Shown here: positions 8,201 through 14,601 of the stretch, in pieces
Position numbering within the stretch: the first letter of the stretch is position 1
Layout of the letters: each line of letters starts with the position of its first letter
Assembly: GCA_900769075.1 (NCBI GenBank)
Contig: CAAGFE010000008.1
Span: 1-17,583, forward strand
Reading direction: 5' to 3'
From: Clostridia bacterium
GTDB lineage: Bacteria > Bacillota > Clostridia > Christensenellales > Aristaeellaceae
DNA: 17,583 bases
Notes under the pieces: generated by a model
Database searches by the model: none
What the model was told of the DNA's origin: nothing
Seen by the model: only the letters and a program-made list of their open reading frames with translations
Position numbers and translations under genes: made by a program

Positions 8201-8444
8201 CGCCGGCGGACGCCCCCAGGGCCGTCACCTGATTATCCTCCGTGCCGATGGTGTAATAGGCATGGCGCACGGGCTCCTTGGGGCAGATGATGATCAGCAG
8301 CACAGCGGCAGCCAGCATGAGCAGCATCGCCATGATGTTGCCGATTTTGCGGATTTTCTGGCGGCGCTTGACCGTTGCGGGCTTTTCCGCCTGGAGCGGA
8401 GCTGCCTGCGCACGGCGCCTGCGGTTGATTTGCGGATTCTGCAT
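5226..8444 (-). CDS. Membrane-anchored CotH-kinase family protein with three lamin-tail-type domains
   Basis: A 1072-residue multidomain protein. A basic N-terminus (1-35) is followed by one membrane segment (about 36-54), so the rest is probably outside the membrane. Three repeats then open with xISExx...DWIEIxN (about 85-193, 240-350, 398-510), the pattern of lamin-tail domains. A chitobiase/hexosaminidase-C-like segment (ATVYYTTDGSEP, about 555-630) leads into the CotH kinase-like domain (about 636-1000) with SMKVRAK, LVLRNSGND, YINGVYWGHMNLRERVD and WILYDLDYGM, where Asp917/Asp919 are likely metal or catalytic residues. CotH kinases of Bacillus spores and some fungi are atypical protein kinases; here the target is unknown. 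The ATG has AAAGGAAG 5 nt upstream. It precedes the DUF4956 and VTC genes, and both units share a promoter element. Confidence 0.88.
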   Translation of the reverse strand: MQNPQINRRRRAQAAPLQAEKPATVKRRQKIRKIGNIMAMLLMLAAAVLLIIICPKEPVRHAYYTIGTEDNQVTALGASAGGYEGLVISEVMASNRTALPDESGEFPDWIEIWNSSEKDINLENVGLSDDELAISFLFPKMTIKAGERLIVYCDKTNQAIAGKPLHAKFGLSTNGETITLFDPNAYVIDSVKTPIMGADESYARLADGSWGLTKEYSPGYENTTEGFLTFRNATMVTDGALIISEICPDPLSGYRDEDGELADWIELYNTTGETISLANYALSNNENKPLKWRFPEGACVAPYGYYLVFCSGKDIDNGAAGVPHTNFKISAEHDTIVLSDSRGRLVDRVTIDNIPEDASYARDEDGTFSIHVKTTPALPNTSSGENQMDMYLRALNPTGVYISEIMCANDSVATTSGAGFTDWIEIYNSSAEAVDLSGYGLSDNIGRARKWQFPAGTIIMPGEYRIIRCDGDTEANTAAEPHASYGLAQAGGYSVVFSDPTGRILDKVVVPEVPTDVSYGRTMGREGFFYYDAPTPASQNGTDGFLGYADRPELTVQGGMYKQGLQIGFTIPENATVYYTTDGSEPTAQNGIAYTGQEISLNFTTVIRVKAYPINPMYRASATVSTTYFINTYHEVPVVSVIVEPDLLWNEKYGMLADGPNIIKDKPGGYPWKGATYREVKETSIPYEGYMEYYDLDSNQVFSQGIDISLSGAYSLDMPQKSMKVRAKAKYGEKTFAAALFEDRPFTEYKSLVLRNSGNDSAWTRLLDGFQSRLMDAYGVEVLHQAWKPVAVYINGVYWGHMNLRERVDRYFVAQHEGLPLEEADNMDILVANGSVEFGSNKEFKAMVKKLKASDPANNPEDRAYLDANVDVENLLEYMAVEMFFGNSDIGNTRFYRLHGIDPETGERYKWKWILYDLDYGMFNSNFNSPRSYTKSTGMGDKNINNTCFMTALKVPEYKDMFLRKLGDIFQTFTSEFMTTVLEECVAELHPDTEMKLHFARWAEFHDQMVVSEWPTTYTAAYTYWQNRINRLRNVTIQQRPHKLWQMVKDQFKLTDAQMLDYFGPQPPLEAE

Positions 8445-8467
8445 ACTGTCTTCCTTTCAATCCAGAA

Positions 8468-8482
8468 CGGTACCTGGTACCG
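8468..8482. promoter_or_regulatory. Palindrome CGGTACC-T-GGTACCG in the cotH leader
   Basis: A perfect 15-bp odd palindrome (7-bp arms, 1-nt centre) lies 24 nt before the cotH start codon and downstream of its predicted promoter. It could be a repressor site acting as a roadblock or chance; with a 1-nt centre it is a poor RNA hairpin. Confidence 0.35.
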
Positions 8483-8543
8483 GACATATCCCATCAGGGG
8501 GCACGGGTCACCCATATAACGAATGGCGTCCCCCCACCCCTGC

Positions 8544-8573
8544 ATTGTACCACAAAATGCGCTGTTTCCGCAA
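8544..8573 (-). promoter_or_regulatory. Likely promoter of cotH
   Basis: On the minus strand TTGCGG (8573-8568) and TACAAT (8549-8544) are 18 nt apart. The 20 nt at 8543-8562 match the corresponding part of the DUF4956 promoter (5183-5202) at 16 of 20 positions, which suggests common control. The leader to cotH would be about 95 nt. Confidence 0.5.
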
Positions 8574-8666
8574 GCCCTGCGGCAGAATTGGACGAATCTT
8601 CAACGCAGCATCACGAAAATGGCTCGGTATCCGCACCTTTTTGAGGAACATGCCCCTGCTGTTGTC

Positions 8667-8708
8667 AAAAGAAAAGGACCGCACGGTCAATCGGCGCGTG
8701 CGATCCTT
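8667..8708 (-). terminator. Intrinsic terminator of the SNF2-type gene
   Basis: On the minus strand AAGGATCGCACG (8708-8697) pairs with CGTGCGGTCCTT (8685-8674) over 12 bp with one G-U pair, followed by UUUUCUUUU. It lies only 6 nt after the stop codon, and separates this gene from cotH. Confidence 0.9.
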
Positions 8709-8713
8709 CCATC

Positions 8714-11700
8714 TCACTGGAACAGAGACATGATTTCCTGGGGGCTGAGGCTGGACACCTGGCTCTCGCCGGGCTTGATCAGCTGCTCAAAAAGGGCCTT
8801 TTTGCGCTGGCCCAGGGCGACCACCTGCTCCTCGATGGAAGCATGGGTCACCAGGCGGATGACCTCCACCTTACGGGTCTGGCCGATGCGGTAGGCGCGG
8901 TCGGTGGCCTGATCCTCGGCGGCGGGATTCCACCAGGGATCGTAGTGGATCACCATGTCCGCGCCGGTCAGGTTGAGCCCCGTCCCACCCGCCTTGAGGG
9001 AGATGAGGAAAATCTGCGCGCCCTCGATTCCGGCGTTGAACTGCTCGCACATCTCCACCCGGCGGGGTGCAGGGGTATCGCCGTCCAGGTACATACAGCC
9101 GTAGCCGCTGCTTTCCAGCTCCCGGCGGAGTATTTTGAGCATGCTGGTGAAGGCGCTGAACAGCAGCACCCGGCGGCCCTTGGCGATGGCCTCGGGCAGG
9201 ATTTCCAGCAGCAGATCCAGCTTCCCGGAGGTGCCGGTGTAATCATCCAGCACCAGCGCCGGGTGGCAGCAGATTTCCCGCAGCTGGGTGATCGCCGCCA
9301 GCACCTCCGTGCGGCCCCGGTCGAAGCCCTTTTCTTTGACGATGGCGTCCACCCGGTCGCGCAGATGAAGCATGGAGGCCTGGTAGACCTTGCTCTGTTC
9401 GGGGCTCATCTGTGCGGTCATGACGGTTTCGATCTTGTCCGGCAGCTCGGTCAGCACGTCCTTCTTCAGGCGGCGCATGAGGAAGGGACTGATGCGGCGG
9501 CGCAGATCCTCGGATTCGCTGCCGTCCTGGTAACGGCGCATGAAGGCGCTGTAGCTGAGCAGGAAGCCCGGCAGCACGAAGTTGAAGATGCTCCACAATT
9601 CGCCCACCCCGTTTTCCAACGGGGTACCGGTGAGGGCGAAGCGGGTCTGGGCCTTCAGCTGGCGGACGGCGATCGCCCCCTTGCTGCCGGCGTTCTTGAT
9701 ATGCTGCGCCTCGTCCAGGATGGCGAAGCGGAACTCGATGTCCGACAGCAGCTGGATATCCTGGCGAATCAGCGGATAGGAGGTGATGAGCACGTCCACG
9801 TCCCTGACCTCCCGCACATGGCGGATCTGGCTGGCCCGCTGGGCGGCTGTACCTGCCATCACCATGACGGACAGGTCGGGGGCAAAGCGCTCCAGCTCGC
9901 TGAGCCAGTTGTAGGTCAGGGTCGTCGGGGCCACCACGATGGACGGCTGAATCGCCCCCACCTGGGGCTCTGCCTTGCGGGCGGACAGGAGCAGCGCGAT
10001 CACCTGCACGGTCTTGCCCAGGCCCATATCGTCCGCCAGGACGCCGCCCAGGTGGAGCCGGTCAAGGGTCTGCATCCACTGCACGCCCCGCTGCTGATAG
10101 GGACGCAGCGTCAGCCCCTTGGGCAGCGGAATGGTTTCGATCTCCTCGGGCTCGGTCAGGGCGCGCACGGTTTCGCGGACGCTGTCCTCCACCTCCACGG
10201 GCAGGGGCAAGCCCTTCAGCAGGCTCTCCAGGTAGCAGGTGCGGTAGGCATGAAGCTGGATCGTGTCCTCGCCGCCGGTCATGAAGTCAATGCCCTCCAC
10301 GGTGGCCGCCTCGTAGAGGCTGTCCGCCAGGGGCTGCCAGTCCTCCATGGAGGACAGGTCAATGAAGGAGCCATCCTTCAGGCGGAAATAGCGCCGCCGC
10401 CGGGCGATGGCCTCCAGGATGCCATAAATCTCCTGGGCCGGTTCGCCGTCCTCTTCAAACTTGAACTCGAGGGCCGTGGCGTTCATGCGCATTCTGCCGC
10501 GGAAAACGGGTTTCCTGGGGGCGAGGCGCCTGAACTCGTTGGACAGGTATACCTCGCTGACGGCCTGAAGCTTCGCCACCCCTTCGCTGACGAAATCGAA
10601 GATCGCGTCCTGCCCGGCGAGGTACACATGGCCCTTGCTGACCGTGAAGCCCGATGCGCCCAGCGCATCCAGCACCTGGCGCTCGGCGGCGGCGTCCCGC
10701 AGGAGCAGCTTCTCCGTGCGGGCGATGCTTTCGGGCAGGGGCTGCTCATCGAAGGGGTCAATCTCCCGTTCGCCGTAGCGGAAGGTCACGCGAGCCACCA
10801 CGTCCCGGGCGTTCTGGGCGCGGTCAAGATAGACGCGGGCGGTCAGGGGCAGGCGAATCAGCTGGCGCTGAAGCTCCTCAGTGATCTCCACCACGGCGGT
10901 CAAACGCAGGAAGGGCACCAGCTCGCCGATCACCCGCGCGGCTTCCCGCAGGGGATAATCGAACTGGCACTGACTGCCCCCGGTCAGCTGTTCGCTGTAA
11001 AGCACCCGCAGCACGTTGCGCTGGGCTTCCTCCACATGCACCACCTTATCCCCCACCAGGGCGTAGGAGCAGGAGGCCGTCAGCGGCCGGAATTCCTTGG
11101 GGAACCTGCCCACGACGGACAAGCCGCGCAGGTCGCTGGAGACGAGAAAGTGGAGCGGAATCCGGCTCTGAATCACCCGCTTGACGCTGTGGGTCTTATC
11201 CCCGTCCTTGATGGAAAAGGGCAGCGCCTTCAATTCGTTCAGGATGGCCTCGGCATAGGGCGCAGGCAGCACCAGCTCCCGCTGTTCCGCGCCGCGAAGC
11301 TGAACGCCGCCTTCCTTCTGGGCCAGGCACATGGCGGACAGGATGCGCAGGATACGGTTCTCCGTCGGGCCGAAGCGCATCCATTCCGGGTGGAAGGTGA
11401 ATCCCTTGCCGTACTCGATCGGCGTGCCGGTTTCGATGGCCTCCAGCAGCTGGGGGATGGATTTGACCACATACAGCCTCTCCTCGCCGATGAGCAGCAC
11501 CACCTTCAGCCGGCAGGGCTGCGTTGTACCGGCGCGCTCCTCCTCACGGACGGGATCGACCATCAGGCGGACGTTCATCCGCAGCGTGCCCTCCTCCGGC
11601 AGCGTGCGCTCCATGGCTGCCATCAGCTTGGGCCCGGCGGCTGCGGCGCGGCGGCGGATCATCTCATCCATCGCCCCCGCGTCCTGACAGGCCATCAGCG

Positions 11701-11935
11701 CGGCCACGATATGCCGGCACGCGCCGTTCTCCTGCCAGGTCGCACAGGTGCAGCGATGGCTGGCTGCATCTGCCGAGATGGTCACCTCATACCGGCCTTC
11801 CTCCATCACCTGACAGCGCAGGAGCTTGGCGCTCTGTTCCGTAATCCGCACCCGTCCGGCACGGAAGATGCGCTCCCCCATGCGGGTTTCTTCCTCCCCT
11901 GCCAGCGTCCGGAGCGTGTAGGGAATCTGAATCAT
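8714..11935 (-). CDS. SWIM zinc-finger SNF2-family DNA-dependent ATPase (helicase-like)
   Basis: A 1073-residue protein with a SWIM zinc motif near the N-terminus (C62-x-C64-x8-C73-x-H75), a long SNF2-associated middle region, and a complete SNF2 motor. Walker A is DDMGLGKT (635-642), motif II is DEAQ (741-744), motif III is ALTGTPLEN, and the second lobe has LLFSAFTSM, LISLKAGGTGLNLTGAD and DQATDRAYRIGQ. Such bacterial Swi2/Snf2 proteins translocate on double-stranded DNA and may remodel RNA polymerase or DNA-bound proteins; the exact role is unknown. The first ATG has only a weak ribosome site. A second in-frame ATG at residue 19 has GGAGG 10 nt upstream, but the region before it reads like the normal family N-terminus, so I kept the longer form. 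It is monocistronic. Confidence 0.92.
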   Translation of the reverse strand: MIQIPYTLRTLAGEEETRMGERIFRAGRVRITEQSAKLLRCQVMEEGRYEVTISADAASHRCTCATWQENGACRHIVAALMACQDAGAMDEMIRRRAAAAGPKLMAAMERTLPEEGTLRMNVRLMVDPVREEERAGTTQPCRLKVVLLIGEERLYVVKSIPQLLEAIETGTPIEYGKGFTFHPEWMRFGPTENRILRILSAMCLAQKEGGVQLRGAEQRELVLPAPYAEAILNELKALPFSIKDGDKTHSVKRVIQSRIPLHFLVSSDLRGLSVVGRFPKEFRPLTASCSYALVGDKVVHVEEAQRNVLRVLYSEQLTGGSQCQFDYPLREAARVIGELVPFLRLTAVVEITEELQRQLIRLPLTARVYLDRAQNARDVVARVTFRYGEREIDPFDEQPLPESIARTEKLLLRDAAAERQVLDALGASGFTVSKGHVYLAGQDAIFDFVSEGVAKLQAVSEVYLSNEFRRLAPRKPVFRGRMRMNATALEFKFEEDGEPAQEIYGILEAIARRRRYFRLKDGSFIDLSSMEDWQPLADSLYEAATVEGIDFMTGGEDTIQLHAYRTCYLESLLKGLPLPVEVEDSVRETVRALTEPEEIETIPLPKGLTLRPYQQRGVQWMQTLDRLHLGGVLADDMGLGKTVQVIALLLSARKAEPQVGAIQPSIVVAPTTLTYNWLSELERFAPDLSVMVMAGTAAQRASQIRHVREVRDVDVLITSYPLIRQDIQLLSDIEFRFAILDEAQHIKNAGSKGAIAVRQLKAQTRFALTGTPLENGVGELWSIFNFVLPGFLLSYSAFMRRYQDGSESEDLRRRISPFLMRRLKKDVLTELPDKIETVMTAQMSPEQSKVYQASMLHLRDRVDAIVKEKGFDRGRTEVLAAITQLREICCHPALVLDDYTGTSGKLDLLLEILPEAIAKGRRVLLFSAFTSMLKILRRELESSGYGCMYLDGDTPAPRRVEMCEQFNAGIEGAQIFLISLKAGGTGLNLTGADMVIHYDPWWNPAAEDQATDRAYRIGQTRKVEVIRLVTHASIEEQVVALGQRKKALFEQLIKPGESQVSSLSPQEIMSLFQ

Positions 11936-12125
11936 TCAATCACTCGCTTTGCATAGATGCCGCAAGAAAGCGCCCGCTTCCTTTCAGGATGCAGACGCTC
12001 CAAAACAGCATTCATTTATATTCTCCCCCTGCGCTGCTGATTCCTGCCGTCCGCCCGAATCTTTTCGCTCTTTTTACAACTCCGCACCCCTCAGTTTGCC
12101 CGCGCATACGCTGAAGCATCCCGAA

Positions 12126-12941
12126 ATGGAAGTGAGGCGGTTTGCCTTGAGCGAACTGTTGACATTATCCCCCCTTCTTCAGGCGCTGCTGGCCACGCTG
12201 TTCTCCTGGGGGGTCACGGCCCTGGGCGCCGCACTGGTGCTCTTTGCCCGAAAGGCCCATCCGCTGCTGATGGACGCGCTCCTTGCCTTTGGCGCGGGCG
12301 TGATGCTGGCGTCCTCCTACTTCTCCCTGCTGGCCCCTGCCATCGACCTGGCGGAGGGACAGCGGCAAGCCTCCTGGCTGGTGGCATCGGCAGGCTTTCT
12401 CTGCGGCGGCGTGCTTCTGCTGGCTACCGATCACATCCTGCAGCGCCGCTCGCGGACGTTTCCCGACACGGCTCAAGGGCATCGGCGGAGCATCCTGCTG
12501 GTGTCCTCCATCACCCTCCATAACATTCCCGAGGGCTTGGCCATCGGGGTGAGCTTCGGCGCGCTGGCGGCAAACCCGACCCCTGCCGCCCTGACCGCCG
12601 CGTGGATGCTGGCCATCGGCATCGCGCTGCAGAATTTCCCCGAGGGAGCCGCCGTCAGCCTGCCCCTCCGCAGGGACGGCATGAGCCGGAGGCGGGCGTT
12701 TTTCTTCGGTCAGCTCAGCGGTGCGGTAGAGCCCGTTGCCGGCGTGCTTGGCTGCCTGCTGGCGGTGTCCGTCCAATCGGTGCTGCCCTTCGCCCTGGCC
12801 TTCGCCGCGGGCGCGATGGTGGTTGTCGTCATCGCCGAGCTGGTTCCGGAAAGCCAGCGCAGCATCCGCCCGGCGCTGATGAGCATGGCCACCATGGTGG
12901 GCTTCGCCATCATGATGATGCTGGACGTGGCGCTGGGATAA
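12126..12941 (+). CDS. ZIP/GufA family divalent metal transporter
   Basis: A 271-residue membrane protein with about eight hydrophobic segments. The family motifs HNIPEGLAIG (about 132-141) and the second half LQNFPEGAAV (about 168-177) give the metal-binding His, Asn and Glu residues in the fourth and fifth helices. The N-terminal LATLFSWGVTALGAALV is typical of the ZupT/GufA branch. ZIP proteins carry zinc, iron or manganese into the cytoplasm; which one is not readable here. The frame is open upstream to 11949, but that part is not hydrophobic or family-like and I chose the ATG at the point where homology begins. No strong ribosome site is seen; an in-frame TTG at 12147 behind GAGG is an alternative start. 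It is divergent from the SNF2 gene, with about 190 nt between. Confidence 0.87.
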   Translation: MEVRRFALSELLTLSPLLQALLATLFSWGVTALGAALVLFARKAHPLLMDALLAFGAGVMLASSYFSLLAPAIDLAEGQRQASWLVASAGFLCGGVLLLATDHILQRRSRTFPDTAQGHRRSILLVSSITLHNIPEGLAIGVSFGALAANPTPAALTAAWMLAIGIALQNFPEGAAVSLPLRRDGMSRRRAFFFGQLSGAVEPVAGVLGCLLAVSVQSVLPFALAFAAGAMVVVVIAELVPESQRSIRPALMSMATMVGFAIMMMLDVALG

Positions 12942-12943
12942 CG

Positions 12944-12976
12944 CAATTTTTTCTTGAACGGCGCTGAAAAAAGTTG
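12944..12976. repeat. AT-rich inverted repeat around the FliB-like promoter
   Basis: CAATTTTTTC (12944-12953) and GAAAAAAGTTG (12966-12976) are complementary apart from one bulged base. The arms flank the -35 hexamer and reach the -10. It could be a protein-binding site or a weak transcript end for the ZIP gene just upstream. Confidence 0.35.
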
Positions 12977-12982
12977 TATACT
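12954..12982 (+). promoter_or_regulatory. Likely sigma-A promoter of the FliB-like gene
   Basis: TTGAAC (12954-12959) and TATACT (12977-12982) are separated by exactly 17 nt. The leader of about 45 nt holds a small hairpin, CGGCA/TGCCG (12998-13010), before the AAGGG ribosome site. Confidence 0.75.
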
Positions 12983-13035
12983 GTTCCCACAAAAAAACGG
13001 CAAGCTGCCGATGCTGAAGAACAGAAGGGATGCCG

Positions 13036-14196
13036 ATGGAAGACCATTATCTTGTGCCGGATTATTTTCCGGCCTTTTCCTGCAAGATGGGCGCATGCCG
13101 CCGCCCGTGCTGTGAAGGCTGGCCCATTTCGGTCACCATGAAGGACTATTTCAAGCTGCTCGGGGTGGATTGCTCGCCTGAGCTTCGCCGCCGTTTGGAT
13201 GGCGGCCTTCACCTGTCCCTTCACCCCACGGAGGATGCATATGCCCAGATTCTGCCCCGCTATGACGGCGTATGCCCCCTGCACATGGAGGATGGGCGCT
13301 GTGCCCTTCACGCGGAATGCGGCGAGGAGGTGCTCGCGGCGGTGTGCAGGCTGTATCCGCGGGGCGTGCGCAACGGCGAACACCGGGAATGCTCCTGCGC
13401 CAACAGCTGCGAGGCGGTGATCGAGCTGCTGCTGAATCGGGACGCGCCCCTGTCCTTCCTGCACATCACCCGGGATTTCGGCCTGCCCGACGCGCCCCCC
13501 AGGCGGTTTCATTTCCATACTGCCGGACGGGAGCAGGAGATCCGCCTGTGGCTGATTTCAATGCTGCAGCGCCGCGAGTATCCCCTGCCCCAGCGGATGC
13601 TGCTGCTGGGGCAGGCGCTCCATGCGATGGATCAGGCGCTGGAGGGCCGAGATGACGCAGCGTTGGATTCCCTGCTCACCGGCAGAGCCGCCGTACCTGC
13701 CCCCGAAAAGCTCGAACCGACCCGCGAGAAGCTGCTCATCGGGCTTGTTACCGTGGAAAAGATGCTGAGCATCCTGGATGAGAGCAGCGTCAGCATCCGC
13801 GAATACGGCGAGGAGGCGCTGGCCTACTTCAGCGGCGGCGATGCCTACGCCAACTACGAGGCCGCCACCGCCCATCTAACCGCCGTTGTGCCCCAGTGGG
13901 AAACCTGGTTTGAGCACCTGCTGGTGAACCACATGTTCTTCGTGCAGTTCCCGTTCCAGGATCGGCCGGTTTCCCTCCAGGATGAATTCCTGGCGCTGGT
14001 CGCCGTGTACACGCTGCTTCGGTGTCTGCTGGTTGGCTGCCTGGCGCAGAGGGGCGACGCCGTCCGGGCGGTGGATGTGGCCTCGGCGGCGTTCCGCCTG
14101 GTGGATCACACCGAATTTGACCGCTACGCCGCTCCGCTCCTCCACGATCTTCACTGCGACGACTGGCCCCACATCCGCCTGCTGCTTTCCCTGTAA
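13036..14196 (+). CDS. FliB-like Cys-rich lysine-N-methylase family protein
   Basis: A 386-residue protein with the FliB pattern: an N-terminal cysteine cluster C16-x4-C21-x3-CC25-26-EGW, then CPLHMEDGRCALHAECGEEV with VCRLYPRGV (residues 80-111) and CSCANSC. FliB of Salmonella methylates flagellin lysines and its cysteines are reported to hold an iron-sulfur cluster. Here no flagellin or flagellar gene is in view, so the substrate is unknown; many anaerobes carry such proteins outside flagellar loci. The remaining two thirds are helical and poorly recognised. I chose the ATG 6 nt after AAGGG; an ATG two codons earlier overlaps that site. It has its own promoter and ends at a terminator shared with the convergent HPr-like gene. 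Confidence 0.82.
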   Translation: MEDHYLVPDYFPAFSCKMGACRRPCCEGWPISVTMKDYFKLLGVDCSPELRRRLDGGLHLSLHPTEDAYAQILPRYDGVCPLHMEDGRCALHAECGEEVLAAVCRLYPRGVRNGEHRECSCANSCEAVIELLLNRDAPLSFLHITRDFGLPDAPPRRFHFHTAGREQEIRLWLISMLQRREYPLPQRMLLLGQALHAMDQALEGRDDAALDSLLTGRAAVPAPEKLEPTREKLLIGLVTVEKMLSILDESSVSIREYGEEALAYFSGGDAYANYEAATAHLTAVVPQWETWFEHLLVNHMFFVQFPFQDRPVSLQDEFLALVAVYTLLRCLLVGCLAQRGDAVRAVDVASAAFRLVDHTEFDRYAAPLLHDLHCDDWPHIRLLLSL

Positions 14197-14203
14197 ACTC
14201 AAA

Positions 14204-14230
14204 CAGCCTGCCCCTGGATGGGACAGGCTG
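14204..14230. terminator. Bidirectional terminator between convergent genes
   Basis: CAGCCTG (14204-14210) and CAGGCTG (14224-14230) form a 7-bp stem, extendable by CCC/GGG. It is followed by CTTTGCTT on the plus strand and UUUGAGUUU on the minus strand. It lies 7 nt after each flanking stop codon, so it serves both transcripts. Confidence 0.75.
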
Positions 14231-14236
14231 CTTTGC

Positions 14237-14488
14237 TTATTCGGGCATCCGGAACTGATCGACAAAGGCGGGGATCACACCATCGTGGGTATCGTTGACC
14301 AGGTACAGCTCGTCAGGGAAATCGAACATGGTGTACATCACCCCAATGACCGATTTCGCGTTGATTCGATGCATCCCGGTGCGGCTCTCGATGGAGAAGG
14401 AATCCTCAAACCGGCTCAGGCCCTGGATGAATTCCAGCACCTCCGCCTGGCTCGTCAGCCGTATATGTGCTCTTACATGATCGTTCAT
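14237..14488 (-). CDS. Second small HPr-like protein lacking the active histidine
   Basis: An 83-residue protein with an HPr-like pattern around INAKSVIGVMYTM, Ser falling exactly at position 46. At position 15 it has Ala instead of His, and the GIHARPA loop is gone, so it cannot accept phosphate from enzyme I or EI-P. Overall similarity to HPr is weaker than for the protein at 245-493, but the AKS-I/M-G-V/L-M core and length support the family. Small HPr-like proteins of this type occur in Clostridia with unknown function. AAGGAGG lies 8 nt before the ATG. It is a single gene with its own strong promoter and a palindrome just after the predicted transcription start. Confidence 0.72.
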   Translation of the reverse strand: MNDHVRAHIRLTSQAEVLEFIQGLSRFEDSFSIESRTGMHRINAKSVIGVMYTMFDFPDELYLVNDTHDGVIPAFVDQFRMPE

Positions 14489-14543
14489 TGCGCATGCCTC
14501 CTTGTCGGCAAATGGTCACAGGCGAAATCGCCCAATGGTCGCC

Positions 14544-14555
14544 GGAAACGTTTCC
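14544..14555. promoter_or_regulatory. cre/LacI-type palindrome GGAAACGTTTCC
   Basis: A perfect 12-bp palindrome with a central CG, placed about +6 to +17 relative to the predicted start of the HPr-like transcript. The core fits LacI/GalR-family operators; compared with the CcpA cre consensus TGWAANCGNTNWCA it matches the centre and the right-hand CA but differs at the first T and the two W positions. Repression by roadblock is the likely effect. Confidence 0.5.
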
Positions 14556-14567
14556 AACGACGCGCAT

Positions 14568-14596
14568 ATCTTAGCACCCCATCCTTCCCTTGTCAA
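14568..14596 (-). promoter_or_regulatory. Strong sigma-A promoter of the second HPr-like gene
   Basis: On the minus strand a perfect TTGACA (14596-14591) is 17 nt from TAAGAT (14573-14568). The leader is about 70 nt. The direct repeat TTCCTGCAA (14602-14610 and 14634-14642, 32 bp apart, about three helical turns) lies just upstream and could be an activator site. Confidence 0.75.
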
Positions 14597-14601
14597 TCCC
14601 A

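Noticed and set aside
5040..8519. 1159-codon open frame on the plus strand, antisense to cotH
   Set aside because: It is exactly codon-aligned to cotH, so it is open only because cotH lacks TTA, CTA and TCA codons. Its translation shows no recognisable domain, while the minus strand has clear lamin-tail and CotH motifs.
8508..8717. 69-codon minus-strand frame between the SNF2 gene and cotH
   Set aside because: It runs through the SNF2 terminator and over the cotH promoter, with no ribosome site or recognisable sequence.
8843..11956. 1037-codon open frame on the plus strand, antisense to the SNF2 gene
   Set aside because: Also codon-aligned to the sense gene and of His/Gln/Gly-rich shadow composition; the minus strand carries all SNF2 motifs.
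11949..12125. 59-residue N-terminal extension of the ZIP transporter
   Set aside because: The segment is not hydrophobic, has no ribosome site at its ATG, and family similarity starts at the later ATG.
12159..12164. Perfect TTGACA inside the ZIP gene
   Set aside because: No -10-like hexamer follows at 16-18 nt, and it lies within the coding start region.
12991..13010. Hairpin with seven A residues that reads as a terminator on the minus strand
   Set aside because: No minus-strand gene runs into it; on the plus strand it lies in the FliB-like leader and lacks a U-run.
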